A stretch of 5,508 nucleotides of DNA from JAADDG01 sp964450755 (lineage in GTDB: Bacteria > Campylobacterota > Campylobacteria > Campylobacterales > JAADDG01), in the NCBI GenBank assembly GCA_964450755.1, contig CAYVDJ010000117.1, positions 1-5,508 on the forward strand. Reading direction: 5' to 3'. Of this stretch, positions 1-5,400 are shown piece by piece. How positions within the stretch are numbered: the stretch's first letter is position 1; every line of letters starts with the position of its first letter. The notes beneath the pieces are model-generated. The model did no database searches. It saw only the letters and a program-made list of their open reading frames with translations, and was not told the DNA's origin. The position numbers and the translations under genes are program-made.

Positions 1-60
1 CTCACTACGCCTTTGCAACAATTTAGCGGCTTAAGAGGCCCTAAACTTGCTTTTTTTTAG
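1..60 (+). CDS. porA: 3' end of probable pyruvate:ferredoxin oxidoreductase alpha subunit (partial)
   Basis: Frame 1 is open from the window edge and ends with TAG at 58-60, giving a 19-residue tail that ends GLRGPKLAFF. The next gene starts 12 nt later, and its ribosome-binding site (AGGAAGGAG, 59-67) overlaps this stop codon, as expected inside an operon. In Campylobacterota the four-subunit enzyme is usually encoded in the order gamma, delta, alpha, beta, so the gene just before porB should be porA. The fragment is too short to show any domain. The assignment rests on context; the other two forward frames are also briefly open (to 26 and to 34), so the frame itself is an inference. Confidence 0.55.
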   Translation, partial: LTTPLQQFSGLRGPKLAFF

Positions 61-72
61 GAAGGAGAAGCA

Positions 73-1023
73 ATGAGTAAAATAATAAAAAATTTAAAGC
101 AGTTTTCCACATCAAATGAGAGATTGGAAGGTGCCCATCTTTTATGTCCGGGATGTGCGCACTCTATTATAGTCAGAGAGTTGATGAATTGTACTGAAGA
201 TAATTTGGTTCTTTCAACTGCTACGGGGTGTTTGGAAGTTAGTACGGCGGTTTATCCTTATACTTCATGGGATACTTCTTGGATACATATAGGATTTGAA
301 AATGCTGCTGCGGCTATTGCCGGTGCAGAAGCGATGTATCAAGCCAAAAAGAGAAAAGGAACTTTAAAAGATCCTGATGCTCCTGTCAAATTTGTAGCAT
401 TTGGAGGTGATGGCGGTACTTATGATATCGGTTTTCAGTCTCTAAGCGGTGCAGTTGAGAGAGGTCATGATTTTACATATATCTGTCTTGATAATGAAAC
501 TTATGCAAATACAGGTGGTCAAAGAAGTTCTTCAACACCTATTGGTTCATCTACCTCTACTTCTCCTGCCGGAAGAGTAAGTTATGGTGAAAAGAAGATG
601 AAAAAGGATATGGTAGCTATTATGGCGGCTCACGGGGCGCCTTATGTGGCTCAAGTAGCTCCCAACAAATGGAAAGATATGATTGCCAAATTGCAAAAAG
701 CACTTAATACAGAAGGTCCTTGCTATATAAATGCAATGAGTGCCTGTACAACAGAGTGGAAATTTGCGCCTAATGAGACTATCGATGTTTCTGATTTGGC
801 GGTTGAGAGTTTGGTTTTTCCTCTTTATGAGATAATCAACGGAACAAAACTGAATATCACTTACAGACCTAAAAATAAAGTTCCTGTAAGAGATTATCTT
901 GGATGTCAGGGAAGATTTAAACATCTTTTCAAAAAGGAAAATGAGCATATCATCGAAGAGTGGCAGAAAATGGTTGATGAAAAATGGGAGTATCTCCAAA
1001 GGAGAGAAGAAGCTTCGGTATAA
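73..1023 (+). CDS. porB: Pyruvate:ferredoxin (flavodoxin) oxidoreductase, beta subunit
   Basis: This is the thiamine-diphosphate (TPP) and proximal [4Fe-4S] subunit of the cytoplasmic enzyme that interconverts pyruvate + CoA with acetyl-CoA + CO2, using ferredoxin or flavodoxin. In autotrophic Campylobacterota it can run reductively as pyruvate synthase. The 316-residue protein has the CPGC motif (C25, C28), ATGC (C53) and C225, which match the four cluster ligands of the family. The TPP/Mg signature runs from GGDGGTYDIG (111-120, with D113) to LDNETYANTGGQ (139-150, with N141). Length fits PorB and is longer than typical OorB (2-oxoglutarate) chains, and LLCPGCAHSI resembles the Helicobacter PorB version. 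The start is supported by a strong AGGAAGGAG site 5 nt upstream. It follows the presumed porA tail closely, so it is probably the last subunit gene of a por operon. No key residue is missing. Confidence 0.95.
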   Translation: MSKIIKNLKQFSTSNERLEGAHLLCPGCAHSIIVRELMNCTEDNLVLSTATGCLEVSTAVYPYTSWDTSWIHIGFENAAAAIAGAEAMYQAKKRKGTLKDPDAPVKFVAFGGDGGTYDIGFQSLSGAVERGHDFTYICLDNETYANTGGQRSSSTPIGSSTSTSPAGRVSYGEKKMKKDMVAIMAAHGAPYVAQVAPNKWKDMIAKLQKALNTEGPCYINAMSACTTEWKFAPNETIDVSDLAVESLVFPLYEIINGTKLNITYRPKNKVPVRDYLGCQGRFKHLFKKENEHIIEEWQKMVDEKWEYLQRREEASV

Positions 1024-1047
1024 AAGGCTTTTTGCCTTTTTGCCGAA
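1014..1047 (+). terminator. Bulged hairpin over the porB stop codon (weak terminator or processing element)
   Basis: AAAAGGC (1022-1028) and GCCTTTT (1034-1040) form a 7-bp stem with a TTTTT loop. The stem extends downward: TTCGGTA (1014-1020) pairs with TGCCGAA (1041-1047), with one G-T wobble, leaving only T1021 bulged. That gives about 14 pairs in all. The porB TAA (1021-1023) lies inside the stem. The inner stem has an A-tract before it and five Ts at its end, like a weak intrinsic terminator, but no T-run follows the full hairpin. It could lower readthrough into pheA-luxS or protect the porB 3' end. It lies within the 35-nt gap to the next gene. Confidence 0.5.
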
Positions 1048-1058
1048 ATCAGGTGTAA

Positions 1059-1919
1059 ATGAACAGTGAAAATTTAATAGCCTATCAAGGTGTTGAGGGT
1101 GCCTACTCTCACTTAGCCTGTAAAAATGCTTATCCCTCAATGGAGCCAAAGGCATGTGATTCTTTTATGGATGCAATGTGGATGGTAGAAGAGGGAAAAG
1201 CAAAGTATGCGATGATTCCTCTTGAAAACTCCACTGCCGGACGGGTAGAGGAGATCTACAGATTGATTCCCAAAATGTCTTTAAGTGTTGTTGAGGAGCA
1301 TTTTGAACCGGTAGTACACTGTCTTCTTGCTCTTCCCGATGCTAAAATAGAAGATTTAAAATATGTCTCTTCACATCCTCAGGCATTGGCTCAATGTCAT
1401 CTGAATATCCGATCTTTGGGGCTGAAAGCAGAAGCAAAACTCGATACGGCAGGTGCTGCAAAGGATATTTTAAAGTATAATGACAAATCACACTGTGCTA
1501 TTGCTTCCAAGTTGGCGGCAAAACTTTATGATTTGCAGGTTGTCAAAGAGCATTTTGAAGATGAGAGGGGAAATGTAACAAGATTTTTTGTTCTTTCAAG
1601 AAAACGACAGATTCCAAAATATGAACAAAACAACTCATATATAACTTCCTTGCTTTTTCAGGTGAGAAATATTCCCGCGGCTCTTTATAAGGCGCTTGGA
1701 GGATTTGCCACAAACGGAATAAATCTTATTAAACTTGAGAGCTATAATGTAGGTTCAAGGATACAGGCAAGTCTGTTTCATGCCGATATCGAGGCTCATC
1801 CTGATATGAGACCTATGAAATTTGCACTTGAAGAACTTGCATTTTTTGCAGAAGATGTTAGAATACTGGGTGTGTATAAAAAACACCCTTTTAGGGAAAA
1901 ATTTGAAGGAGATTACTGA
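1059..1919 (+). CDS. pheA: Prephenate dehydratase, stand-alone with C-terminal ACT domain
   Basis: It converts prephenate to phenylpyruvate in phenylalanine synthesis (cytoplasm). Of the 286 residues, about 5-180 are the two-lobed catalytic domain: AYQGVEGAYSH (8-18), PLENSTAGRV (54-63), SHPQALAQC (105-113), DTAGAAK (129-135), and the catalytic-site NVTRFFVLSR (172-181) with T174-R175-F176. Residues about 193-273 are the ACT regulatory domain, which in the family binds phenylalanine for feedback inhibition. Its usual ESRP segment reads LESYNVGS. The tail ALEELAFFAEDVRILGVY resembles stand-alone alphaproteobacterial-type enzymes. There is no N-terminal chorismate mutase domain, unlike the fused P-protein known in many Campylobacterota. 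The ATG at 1059 has only a modest AGGTG site (1051-1055), 3 nt away. It ends TGATG, sharing one base with luxS. Confidence 0.93.
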   Translation: MNSENLIAYQGVEGAYSHLACKNAYPSMEPKACDSFMDAMWMVEEGKAKYAMIPLENSTAGRVEEIYRLIPKMSLSVVEEHFEPVVHCLLALPDAKIEDLKYVSSHPQALAQCHLNIRSLGLKAEAKLDTAGAAKDILKYNDKSHCAIASKLAAKLYDLQVVKEHFEDERGNVTRFFVLSRKRQIPKYEQNNSYITSLLFQVRNIPAALYKALGGFATNGINLIKLESYNVGSRIQASLFHADIEAHPDMRPMKFALEELAFFAEDVRILGVYKKHPFREKFEGDY

Positions 1920-2434
1920 TGCCGATGTTAGACAGTTTTATGGTGGATCATACAAGGATGATCGCACCTGCGGTAAGAGTTGCAAAAAAGATGAAAACTC
2001 CGTGCGGAGATACGATAACGGTTTTTGATCTTAGATTTTACAGACCAAATATAGAAAAGATGGGAGAAAAGGGAACTCATACGCTTGAACATCTCTTTGC
2101 CGGTTTTATAAGAGATCATCTAAACAGTGATGATGTGGAGATCATAGATGTTTCTCCTATGGGTTGCAGAACAGGTTTTTATATGAGTGTTATGGGTGAA
2201 CCTGATGAGAAAAGAGTAGCCAAGGCATGGGAAGAGTCAATGAAAGATGTGCTTAATGTAAAAAATCAAAATGATATTCCCGAACTGAATATTTATCAAT
2301 GCGGAAGCTGTAAAATGCACTCTTTAAAAGAGGCAAAGGAGATAGCAAAAGATATTTTAGACAGGGGTATCGGTGTTATGAGTAATGAAGAACTTAAATT
2401 GAATGAAGATTTGTTAAAGGGTGCAACCTGTTAG
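1919..2434 (+). CDS. luxS: S-ribosylhomocysteine lyase (autoinducer-2 synthase)
   Basis: LuxS cleaves S-ribosylhomocysteine to homocysteine and 4,5-dihydroxy-2,3-pentanedione, the precursor of AI-2. It is both a step of the activated methyl cycle and the source of a signal. The 171-residue length is typical. The HTLEH motif gives metal ligands H54 and H58 with catalytic E57; C128 (in YQCGSCKMH) is the third metal ligand, C83 (in PMGCRTG) is the catalytic cysteine, and R39 (in FDLRFY) is the substrate-site arginine. All core residues are therefore present. A second cysteine, C131, sits three residues after the metal ligand, and the protein ends in a cysteine (C171). Translation is probably coupled to the upstream dehydratase through the TGATG overlap; an AAGGAGA site (1906-1912) lies 6 nt before the ATG, inside the upstream gene. 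Confidence 0.97.
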   Translation: MPMLDSFMVDHTRMIAPAVRVAKKMKTPCGDTITVFDLRFYRPNIEKMGEKGTHTLEHLFAGFIRDHLNSDDVEIIDVSPMGCRTGFYMSVMGEPDEKRVAKAWEESMKDVLNVKNQNDIPELNIYQCGSCKMHSLKEAKEIAKDILDRGIGVMSNEELKLNEDLLKGATC

Positions 2435-2442
2435 TTTTAAAT

Positions 2443-2472
2443 TTTTGACGCGGTACGAAAACCGCGTCAAAA
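2443..2472. terminator. Hairpin between the convergent luxS and tpx genes
   Basis: TTTTGACGCGGT (2443-2454) and ACCGCGTCAAAA (2461-2472) form a perfect 12-bp stem with a 6-nt loop (ACGAAA). It sits 8 nt after the luxS stop and 21 nt beyond the tpx stop, where both transcripts should end. On either strand the U-rich arm is at the 5' side of the stem and no U-tract follows, so it is not a textbook rho-independent terminator. The position and GC-rich core still make it the best candidate for a bidirectional transcript end or 3'-end stabiliser. Confidence 0.6.
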
Positions 2473-2493
2473 TTCTCCCTTATATAGCAGTGG

Positions 2494-3009
2494 TTAGTTA
2501 GAAGCAGCCTCTTTGGCAGCATTTAGAGCTTTTTCATACTCCGGTTCGGCAGTAATTTCAGGTACAAGTTCTTTATAAGTTATTGTTCCGTCTTTTCCTA
2601 CTACAAATATAGCTCTTGCATTAAGACCCTCAAGCGGACCTTCAGCTATCAACAAACCGTAAGCATTTGCAAAGTCTTTATTTCTGTAATCACTTCCTGT
2701 TTTAACATTTTCGATACCTTCTGTTGTGCAGAATCTTCCGGCAGCAAAAGGTAAATCCATAGAGATAACGGTTATCTCTATACCGTTTATCTTAGAAGCA
2801 TTTTCATTGAATTTTCTTGTTTCAGCCGCACAAACAGGAGTATCAAGAGAAGGAACCGCTACCAAAAGCTGAACTTTGTCTTTTGCCCCTCCAACTTCGA
2901 TTTCACTCAGATCTGATCCTACAACTTTTACTTTTGGAGCTTTATCCCCTACATTTACTTCATTTCCTGCAAGATTTACATCATTGCCTTTTAATTTTGT
3001 CTTAGCCAT
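2494..3009 (-). CDS. tpx: Thiol peroxidase (atypical 2-Cys peroxiredoxin, Tpx)
   Basis: It reduces hydrogen peroxide and alkyl hydroperoxides, normally recycled by thioredoxin. The 171-residue product has the peroxidatic motif PSLDTPVC (C60) and the resolving cysteine in DLPFAAGRFC (C94). The 34-residue spacing matches the intramolecular disulfide of the Tpx class. A conserved arginine lies in NARAIFVV (R132), and EITAEPEYEKAL near the end is also typical. An in-frame ATG lies two codons upstream (3015), but the AAAGGA site at 3020-3015 directly abuts or overlaps that ATG, whereas it is 5 nt from the ATG at 3009; the start MAKTKLKG also matches the family better. There is no signal peptide, so the enzyme is probably cytoplasmic. 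It has its own promoter and an FNR-like box. It may also receive readthrough from the rhodanese gene 76 nt upstream, since no terminator is visible between them. Confidence 0.96.
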   Translation of the reverse strand: MAKTKLKGNDVNLAGNEVNVGDKAPKVKVVGSDLSEIEVGGAKDKVQLLVAVPSLDTPVCAAETRKFNENASKINGIEITVISMDLPFAAGRFCTTEGIENVKTGSDYRNKDFANAYGLLIAEGPLEGLNARAIFVVGKDGTITYKELVPEITAEPEYEKALNAAKEAASN

Positions 3010-3030
3010 TTTCATCCTTTTTCGTCTAAA

Positions 3031-3044
3031 TTGATTTATATCAA
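3031..3044. promoter_or_regulatory. FNR-type binding site at the tpx transcription start
   Basis: TTGAT-TTAT-ATCAA is an exact match to the FNR consensus TTGAT-N4-ATCAA; with its flanks the symmetry extends to ATTGAT/ATCAAT (3030-3045). It begins 4 nt downstream of the tpx -10 element and covers the predicted +1. CRP/FNR-family regulators bound there normally repress. The match is seen directly; which regulator binds is an inference. Confidence 0.6.
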
Positions 3045-3048
3045 TGAA

Positions 3049-3078
3049 ATTATAGCTAAATAGGATAAAAGTTGTCTT
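3049..3078 (-). promoter_or_regulatory. Probable sigma-70-type promoter of tpx
   Basis: Read on the minus strand, a perfect -10 hexamer TATAAT occupies 3054-3049. An AAGACA (3078-3073), four of six matches to TTGACA, lies 18 nt upstream. The predicted start of transcription is near 3042, giving a leader of about 33 nt. The element lies in the gap between the rhodanese stop (3086) and tpx, so tpx can be expressed independently of the upstream pair. Confidence 0.65.
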
Positions 3079-3085
3079 AATTAAA

Positions 3086-3523
3086 TTATTTTTCTGTCGG
3101 TAGTTTATAAAAAAGCCATCCTTCTCTCATTAAAAAACCTTTTATGACATTATATACGCTGCCAAATCCGCTTTTTCCAAGAATTTCTGCTGCGTAAGCT
3201 GATCTTGCTCCACTCCTACATATCAAAATAATTTGCTTATCATAATCATCTTTGGCAATATATTCAATTTGTGCTATAAAATTTTCATTAAACTCTCTTC
3301 TGCCGTTTTTCTCTTCAAAGATAGGAATATTTACAGAACCTTTTGCGTGAAGACGCTGAAATTCCTTTTTTGTTCTGACATCTATCAGTAATGCTCCCTG
3401 CTGTTGTAACTTATATGCCTCATTGCTGTCAATGTTTTTATATAAAGAGGCAGCCGACAAAATGCTTGAAAAGAAAAAGGTAATGAATAGAGATAGAAAT
3501 ATTTTATGAACTCTCTTTACCAT
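3086..3523 (-). CDS. Exported single-domain rhodanese-like protein
   Basis: It belongs to the rhodanese fold, which moves sulfane sulfur through a persulfide on the active-site cysteine. Of the 145 residues, 1 to about 25 form a signal peptide (KR..K start, hydrophobic FLSLFITFFFSSILSA, likely cleavage around SAA-S), so it probably acts in the periplasm. The rhodanese domain spans about 29-138: ALLIDVRTKKEF (44-55, with D48 and R50), the substrate-proximal KGSVNIP (61-67), and the active-site loop CRSGARS (102-108) with C102 present. The usual GHxxGA segment has become LHAKGS, and the late GG-W motif reads KGFLMREGW. The start overlaps the end of the small upstream gene by 7 nt, with an AAGGA site 7 nt before the ATG, so the two are co-translated. 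The sulfur donor and acceptor cannot be read from the sequence. Confidence 0.85.
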   Translation of the reverse strand: MVKRVHKIFLSLFITFFFSSILSAASLYKNIDSNEAYKLQQQGALLIDVRTKKEFQRLHAKGSVNIPIFEEKNGRREFNENFIAQIEYIAKDDYDKQIILICRSGARSAYAAEILGKSGFGSVYNVIKGFLMREGWLFYKLPTEK

Positions 3524-3735
3524 TCCTTTTTCCTTGGTTCAACGCTCTCAAGAGGATTTAACTCTTCTTCACTTAAATTTTTTATTTTCTCATAAGCAGG
3601 AAGTTCCCCAACACAGACTGCATCACAAAACGGACATATAACTTTGAAATCTTTGACCTCATCTATATTATAGACAGTACTTGCAAATTCACTTTTACAG
3701 TACCAGCATATAAATTTCAATTTTTTAAATACCAT
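3517..3735 (-). CDS. Small cysteine-rich zinc-ribbon-like protein
   Basis: I do not recognise a named family. The 72-residue protein has two CxxC knuckles 20 residues apart, CWYC (10-13) and CPFC (34-37), plus C41. This is the layout of a zinc ribbon (rubredoxin-like iron binding is less likely). The second half (46-72) is acidic then basic, KNLSEEELNPLESVEPRKKEW-like, and probably forms an extended or helical tail. There is no signal peptide or membrane segment, so it should be cytoplasmic even though its overlapping partner is an exported rhodanese. An AAGGA site 6 nt before the ATG supports the start. The 7-nt overlap with the rhodanese gene and the coding-like composition make it very likely real. 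A role in sulfur or metal handling would be a guess from context. Confidence 0.8.
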   Translation of the reverse strand: MVFKKLKFICWYCKSEFASTVYNIDEVKDFKVICPFCDAVCVGELPAYEKIKNLSEEELNPLESVEPRKKEW

Positions 3736-3777
3736 TGATAATCCTTTTTTGAAGTAATGAAATTAGACAGTTATTTT

Positions 3778-3783
3778 ATCATA
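3778..3783 (-). promoter_or_regulatory. Possible -10 element for the zinc-ribbon/rhodanese pair
   Basis: TATGAT read on the minus strand matches five of six bases of TATAAT and lies about 43 nt before the start codon, just downstream of the terminator that ends the preceding gene. No good -35 is visible, although many Campylobacterota promoters lack one. The assignment is tentative. Confidence 0.3.
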
Positions 3784-3800
3784 AAAAGAGAGGAGTCTTA

Positions 3801-3827
3801 AAAGAGAGGGAAAATATCCCTCTTTTT
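3801..3827. terminator. Rho-independent terminator after the DUF4214 gene
   Basis: AGAGGGA (3805-3811) and TCCCTCT (3817-3823) form a perfect 7-bp stem with a 5-nt loop, extended by A-T and G-T pairs through 3801-3827. Read on the minus strand it is followed by CTTTT, and on the plus strand by TTTT, so it can work both ways. It lies 14 nt beyond the stop of the DUF4214 gene (3841) and isolates that gene from the zinc-ribbon/rhodanese pair. Confidence 0.8.
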
Positions 3828-3840
3828 GAAGTTCTTATTT

Positions 3841-5136
3841 TTAACCGGCTTCTCTTATGCCGTAGTCTTGAGCCAGTTTTTGAAATTCGGGAGAGTAAAT
3901 AAAAGAATCTATAAGCTTTTGTCTGTCTATTGAACCGTCAGCCAATTCGCCAAGCCAATAGTCATAGCCGCTTTGATCTGGTTTTCTTCCCATAATGGTC
4001 TGATAGACTCTGTCCAAAAAGTCTTTGTCGCTTAACTGTTTGTCTGTAAATTCTTTTGAATTAAAAAAGCTGTTTGCAACCTGTTGGGCGCTTTTTCTTC
4101 CGGCTAACAGCTCTTCAGTCCAGTAGTTCATTCCACCCTTTTTTGCATTTCTGCCAAGTGCTTTTGTGTACATTCTTTTTACAAAATCGGTTAATTTTTC
4201 TATACTCTCCTGAGCTTTCAGATTATCCGGGTCTATTGCTTCTATACCGTTTTGATCGGCTATTTTCCCAAACTCTTTTGAGTTTGCCAGATAGTATGGG
4301 AGTTCTGCTTTTGAGATTTCCATGGATGATATCTTTTTGTATATATCATCAAAAGTTGATTGGTCAATCTCTTTGCCAAAAAGTGCCGTATAGATCGTTT
4401 TTATAAATTCCTCGTCATTGTTATAGGTTGGTAAAAACTCTTTTTGTTTGGTCATATCCTCTATTATCTGGATGATGCTTTTACCTTTCTTTAACTCTTC
4501 TGACCATTTCTTGATATCCTCATCCGTAGCTTTTTGGTTTAAAAGGATCTCTTTTGCTTTGGATAGATACTCCTGGGTATTGTTGCTTTTATCAAAAATA
4601 TCTATTTCACTGATTATCGCTTCTCCCTCCCTGTCTCCGAAAACAGGAACTATTTTGTATTGGTATTTTTCTCCGTCCACAATATCACTGTCTATATATT
4701 TTGTGGAGTCGGGAGAGAGAGTGTTGATGAGTTTGTCATCTTTATAGATATTCCAGCCTGTTTCATCATCTTCCATATCTACCCAAAACAGTTTGACGGC
4801 TTTACCGTTATTGAGTGTAAAAATATCTCCTTTGTCTTTTGGAAAATCCGGAAAATTGCCAAAATGAGGAATTTTATCATCCAAAATTCCGTTTCCGTAA
4901 GAAGGTTTCTGGGGTGATGAAGGCAACTGAGGCTTTAGGGTATCGATGGCGGGTAGTTCGTTTTGAGTTGTTTTCTCAACACTTGGTATTTGTGGTTTTT
5001 CTACATTTGAAACCGTAGGAACTGTGGGTTTTGACGGCATTGTAGGTATTTTAAATCTTGTATCAGCACCATTTGCACCGAACAGACAAACATTACTTAT
5101 AATCATGAATGCTATTAATGATTTTTTTGGTTCCAT
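3841..5136 (-). CDS. Exported protein with proline-rich linker, FnIII-like domain and four DUF4214-type repeats
   Basis: Function is unknown; it is probably a secreted or surface protein. Of 431 residues, 1-24 are a signal peptide (MEPKK start, hydrophobic core 6-20, likely cleavage after NGA). Residues about 30-80 are rich in proline, with prolines at 31, 34, 37 and 40 and later KPQIPS and KPQLPS. Residues about 112-180 read like a fibronectin-III domain (VKLFWVD, GWNIYKDDKLINT, YIDSDIVDGEKYQYKIVPV). Residues 188-418 hold four successive repeats of about 50 residues, ending KQKEF (233), NSKEF (289), NSKEF (363) and SPEF (418). The last two match DUF4214 well (YTKALGRN...GGMNYWTEELLAG and YQTIMGRKPDQSGYDYWLGELADG); the first two are degenerate. 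DUF4214 occurs in S-layer, RTX and other calcium-associated exported proteins. An AAGGGGA site 7 nt before the ATG supports the start. The gene is monocistronic, with its own promoter and terminator. No lipobox was found. Confidence 0.85.
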   Translation of the reverse strand: MEPKKSLIAFMIISNVCLFGANGADTRFKIPTMPSKPTVPTVSNVEKPQIPSVEKTTQNELPAIDTLKPQLPSSPQKPSYGNGILDDKIPHFGNFPDFPKDKGDIFTLNNGKAVKLFWVDMEDDETGWNIYKDDKLINTLSPDSTKYIDSDIVDGEKYQYKIVPVFGDREGEAIISEIDIFDKSNNTQEYLSKAKEILLNQKATDEDIKKWSEELKKGKSIIQIIEDMTKQKEFLPTYNNDEEFIKTIYTALFGKEIDQSTFDDIYKKISSMEISKAELPYYLANSKEFGKIADQNGIEAIDPDNLKAQESIEKLTDFVKRMYTKALGRNAKKGGMNYWTEELLAGRKSAQQVANSFFNSKEFTDKQLSDKDFLDRVYQTIMGRKPDQSGYDYWLGELADGSIDRQKLIDSFIYSPEFQKLAQDYGIREAG

Positions 5137-5174
5137 GAGAGGTTCCCCTTTTTTTAGAAAAATGTTTACAATAT

Positions 5175-5180
5175 ATTATA
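5175..5180 (-). promoter_or_regulatory. -10 element of the DUF4214 gene
   Basis: A perfect TATAAT on the minus strand, preceded directly by CTG, lies 38 nt before the start codon; transcription would begin near 5168. No convincing -35 is present at 16-18 nt spacing (TAACGG at 17 nt), which is common in this phylum. Confidence 0.6.
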
Positions 5181-5204
5181 CAGTTTACTCTTTTTATCCG
5201 TTAT

Positions 5205-5400
5205 AAAAAATTAATTTTATTTTACACTATAAATTTTCTATGAATAAAATAAGTTTTCATTATATTGATATTCGGGATTTTTTTATAAGAGTTGATTTTT
5301 AATATATAAAAGAGCCAAATTACAGTATTTTATATAAACAGGAATAATTATTTTTAAAAATATCCTAAAGAAAGTATTTAAATATTAGAATAATAAATAC
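5205..5400. other. AT-rich intergenic stretch without a recognisable gene
   Basis: About 200 nt of very AT-rich DNA between the DUF4214 promoter and the edge palindrome. It contains a 14-bp zero-loop palindrome, TATTTTTAAAAATA (5349-5362), and a 20-codon open frame at 5240-5302 with no ribosome-binding site. I see no RNA gene, terminator or coding region here. AT-rich upstream tracts of this sort can act as promoter-enhancing or H-NS-like silenced DNA, but nothing in the sequence proves it. Confidence 0.5.

Noticed and set aside
1..30. Possible relation between the first bases (CTACGCCTTTGCAACAA) and the edge palindrome
   Set aside because: Only short scattered similarity to the right-hand element, no hairpin, and the stretch reads as the end of a coding region.
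547..1155. A 202-codon open frame on the minus strand opposite porB and the start of pheA
   Set aside because: It lies antisense to porB, whose cluster and cofactor residues are intact, runs through the porB-pheA gap, has no family resemblance and an atypical composition.
1822..2028. A 68-codon open frame bridging pheA and luxS
   Set aside because: It is an out-of-frame reading of two well-supported genes that already account for this sequence.
3010..3015. tpx start at the upstream ATG (3015), adding two residues
   Set aside because: The AAAGGA site abuts or overlaps that ATG, leaving no spacer, whereas it is 5 nt from the ATG at 3009; the shorter N-terminus also fits the family.
4074..4917. 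Several plus-strand open frames opposite the DUF4214 gene
   Set aside because: They are Leu/Phe/Ser-rich mirror translations of a lysine- and glutamate-rich gene, have no ribosome-binding sites, and overlap one another in different frames.
5070..5136. Possible lipoprotein signal at the DUF4214 protein N-terminus (C17)
   Set aside because: The residues before C17 (ISNV) do not fit a lipobox, and hydrophobic sequence continues after the cysteine; an ordinary signal peptide with cleavage near A24 fits better.
5240..5302. A 20-codon plus-strand open frame starting MNKISFHYID
   Set aside because: No ribosome-binding site, only AT-rich composition, no conserved feature; a chance frame is more likely.
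5349..5362. Zero-loop palindrome TATTTTTAAAAATA as an operator
   Set aside because: In such AT-rich DNA a simple T-run/A-run palindrome is easily produced by chance, and it is far from any start codon.
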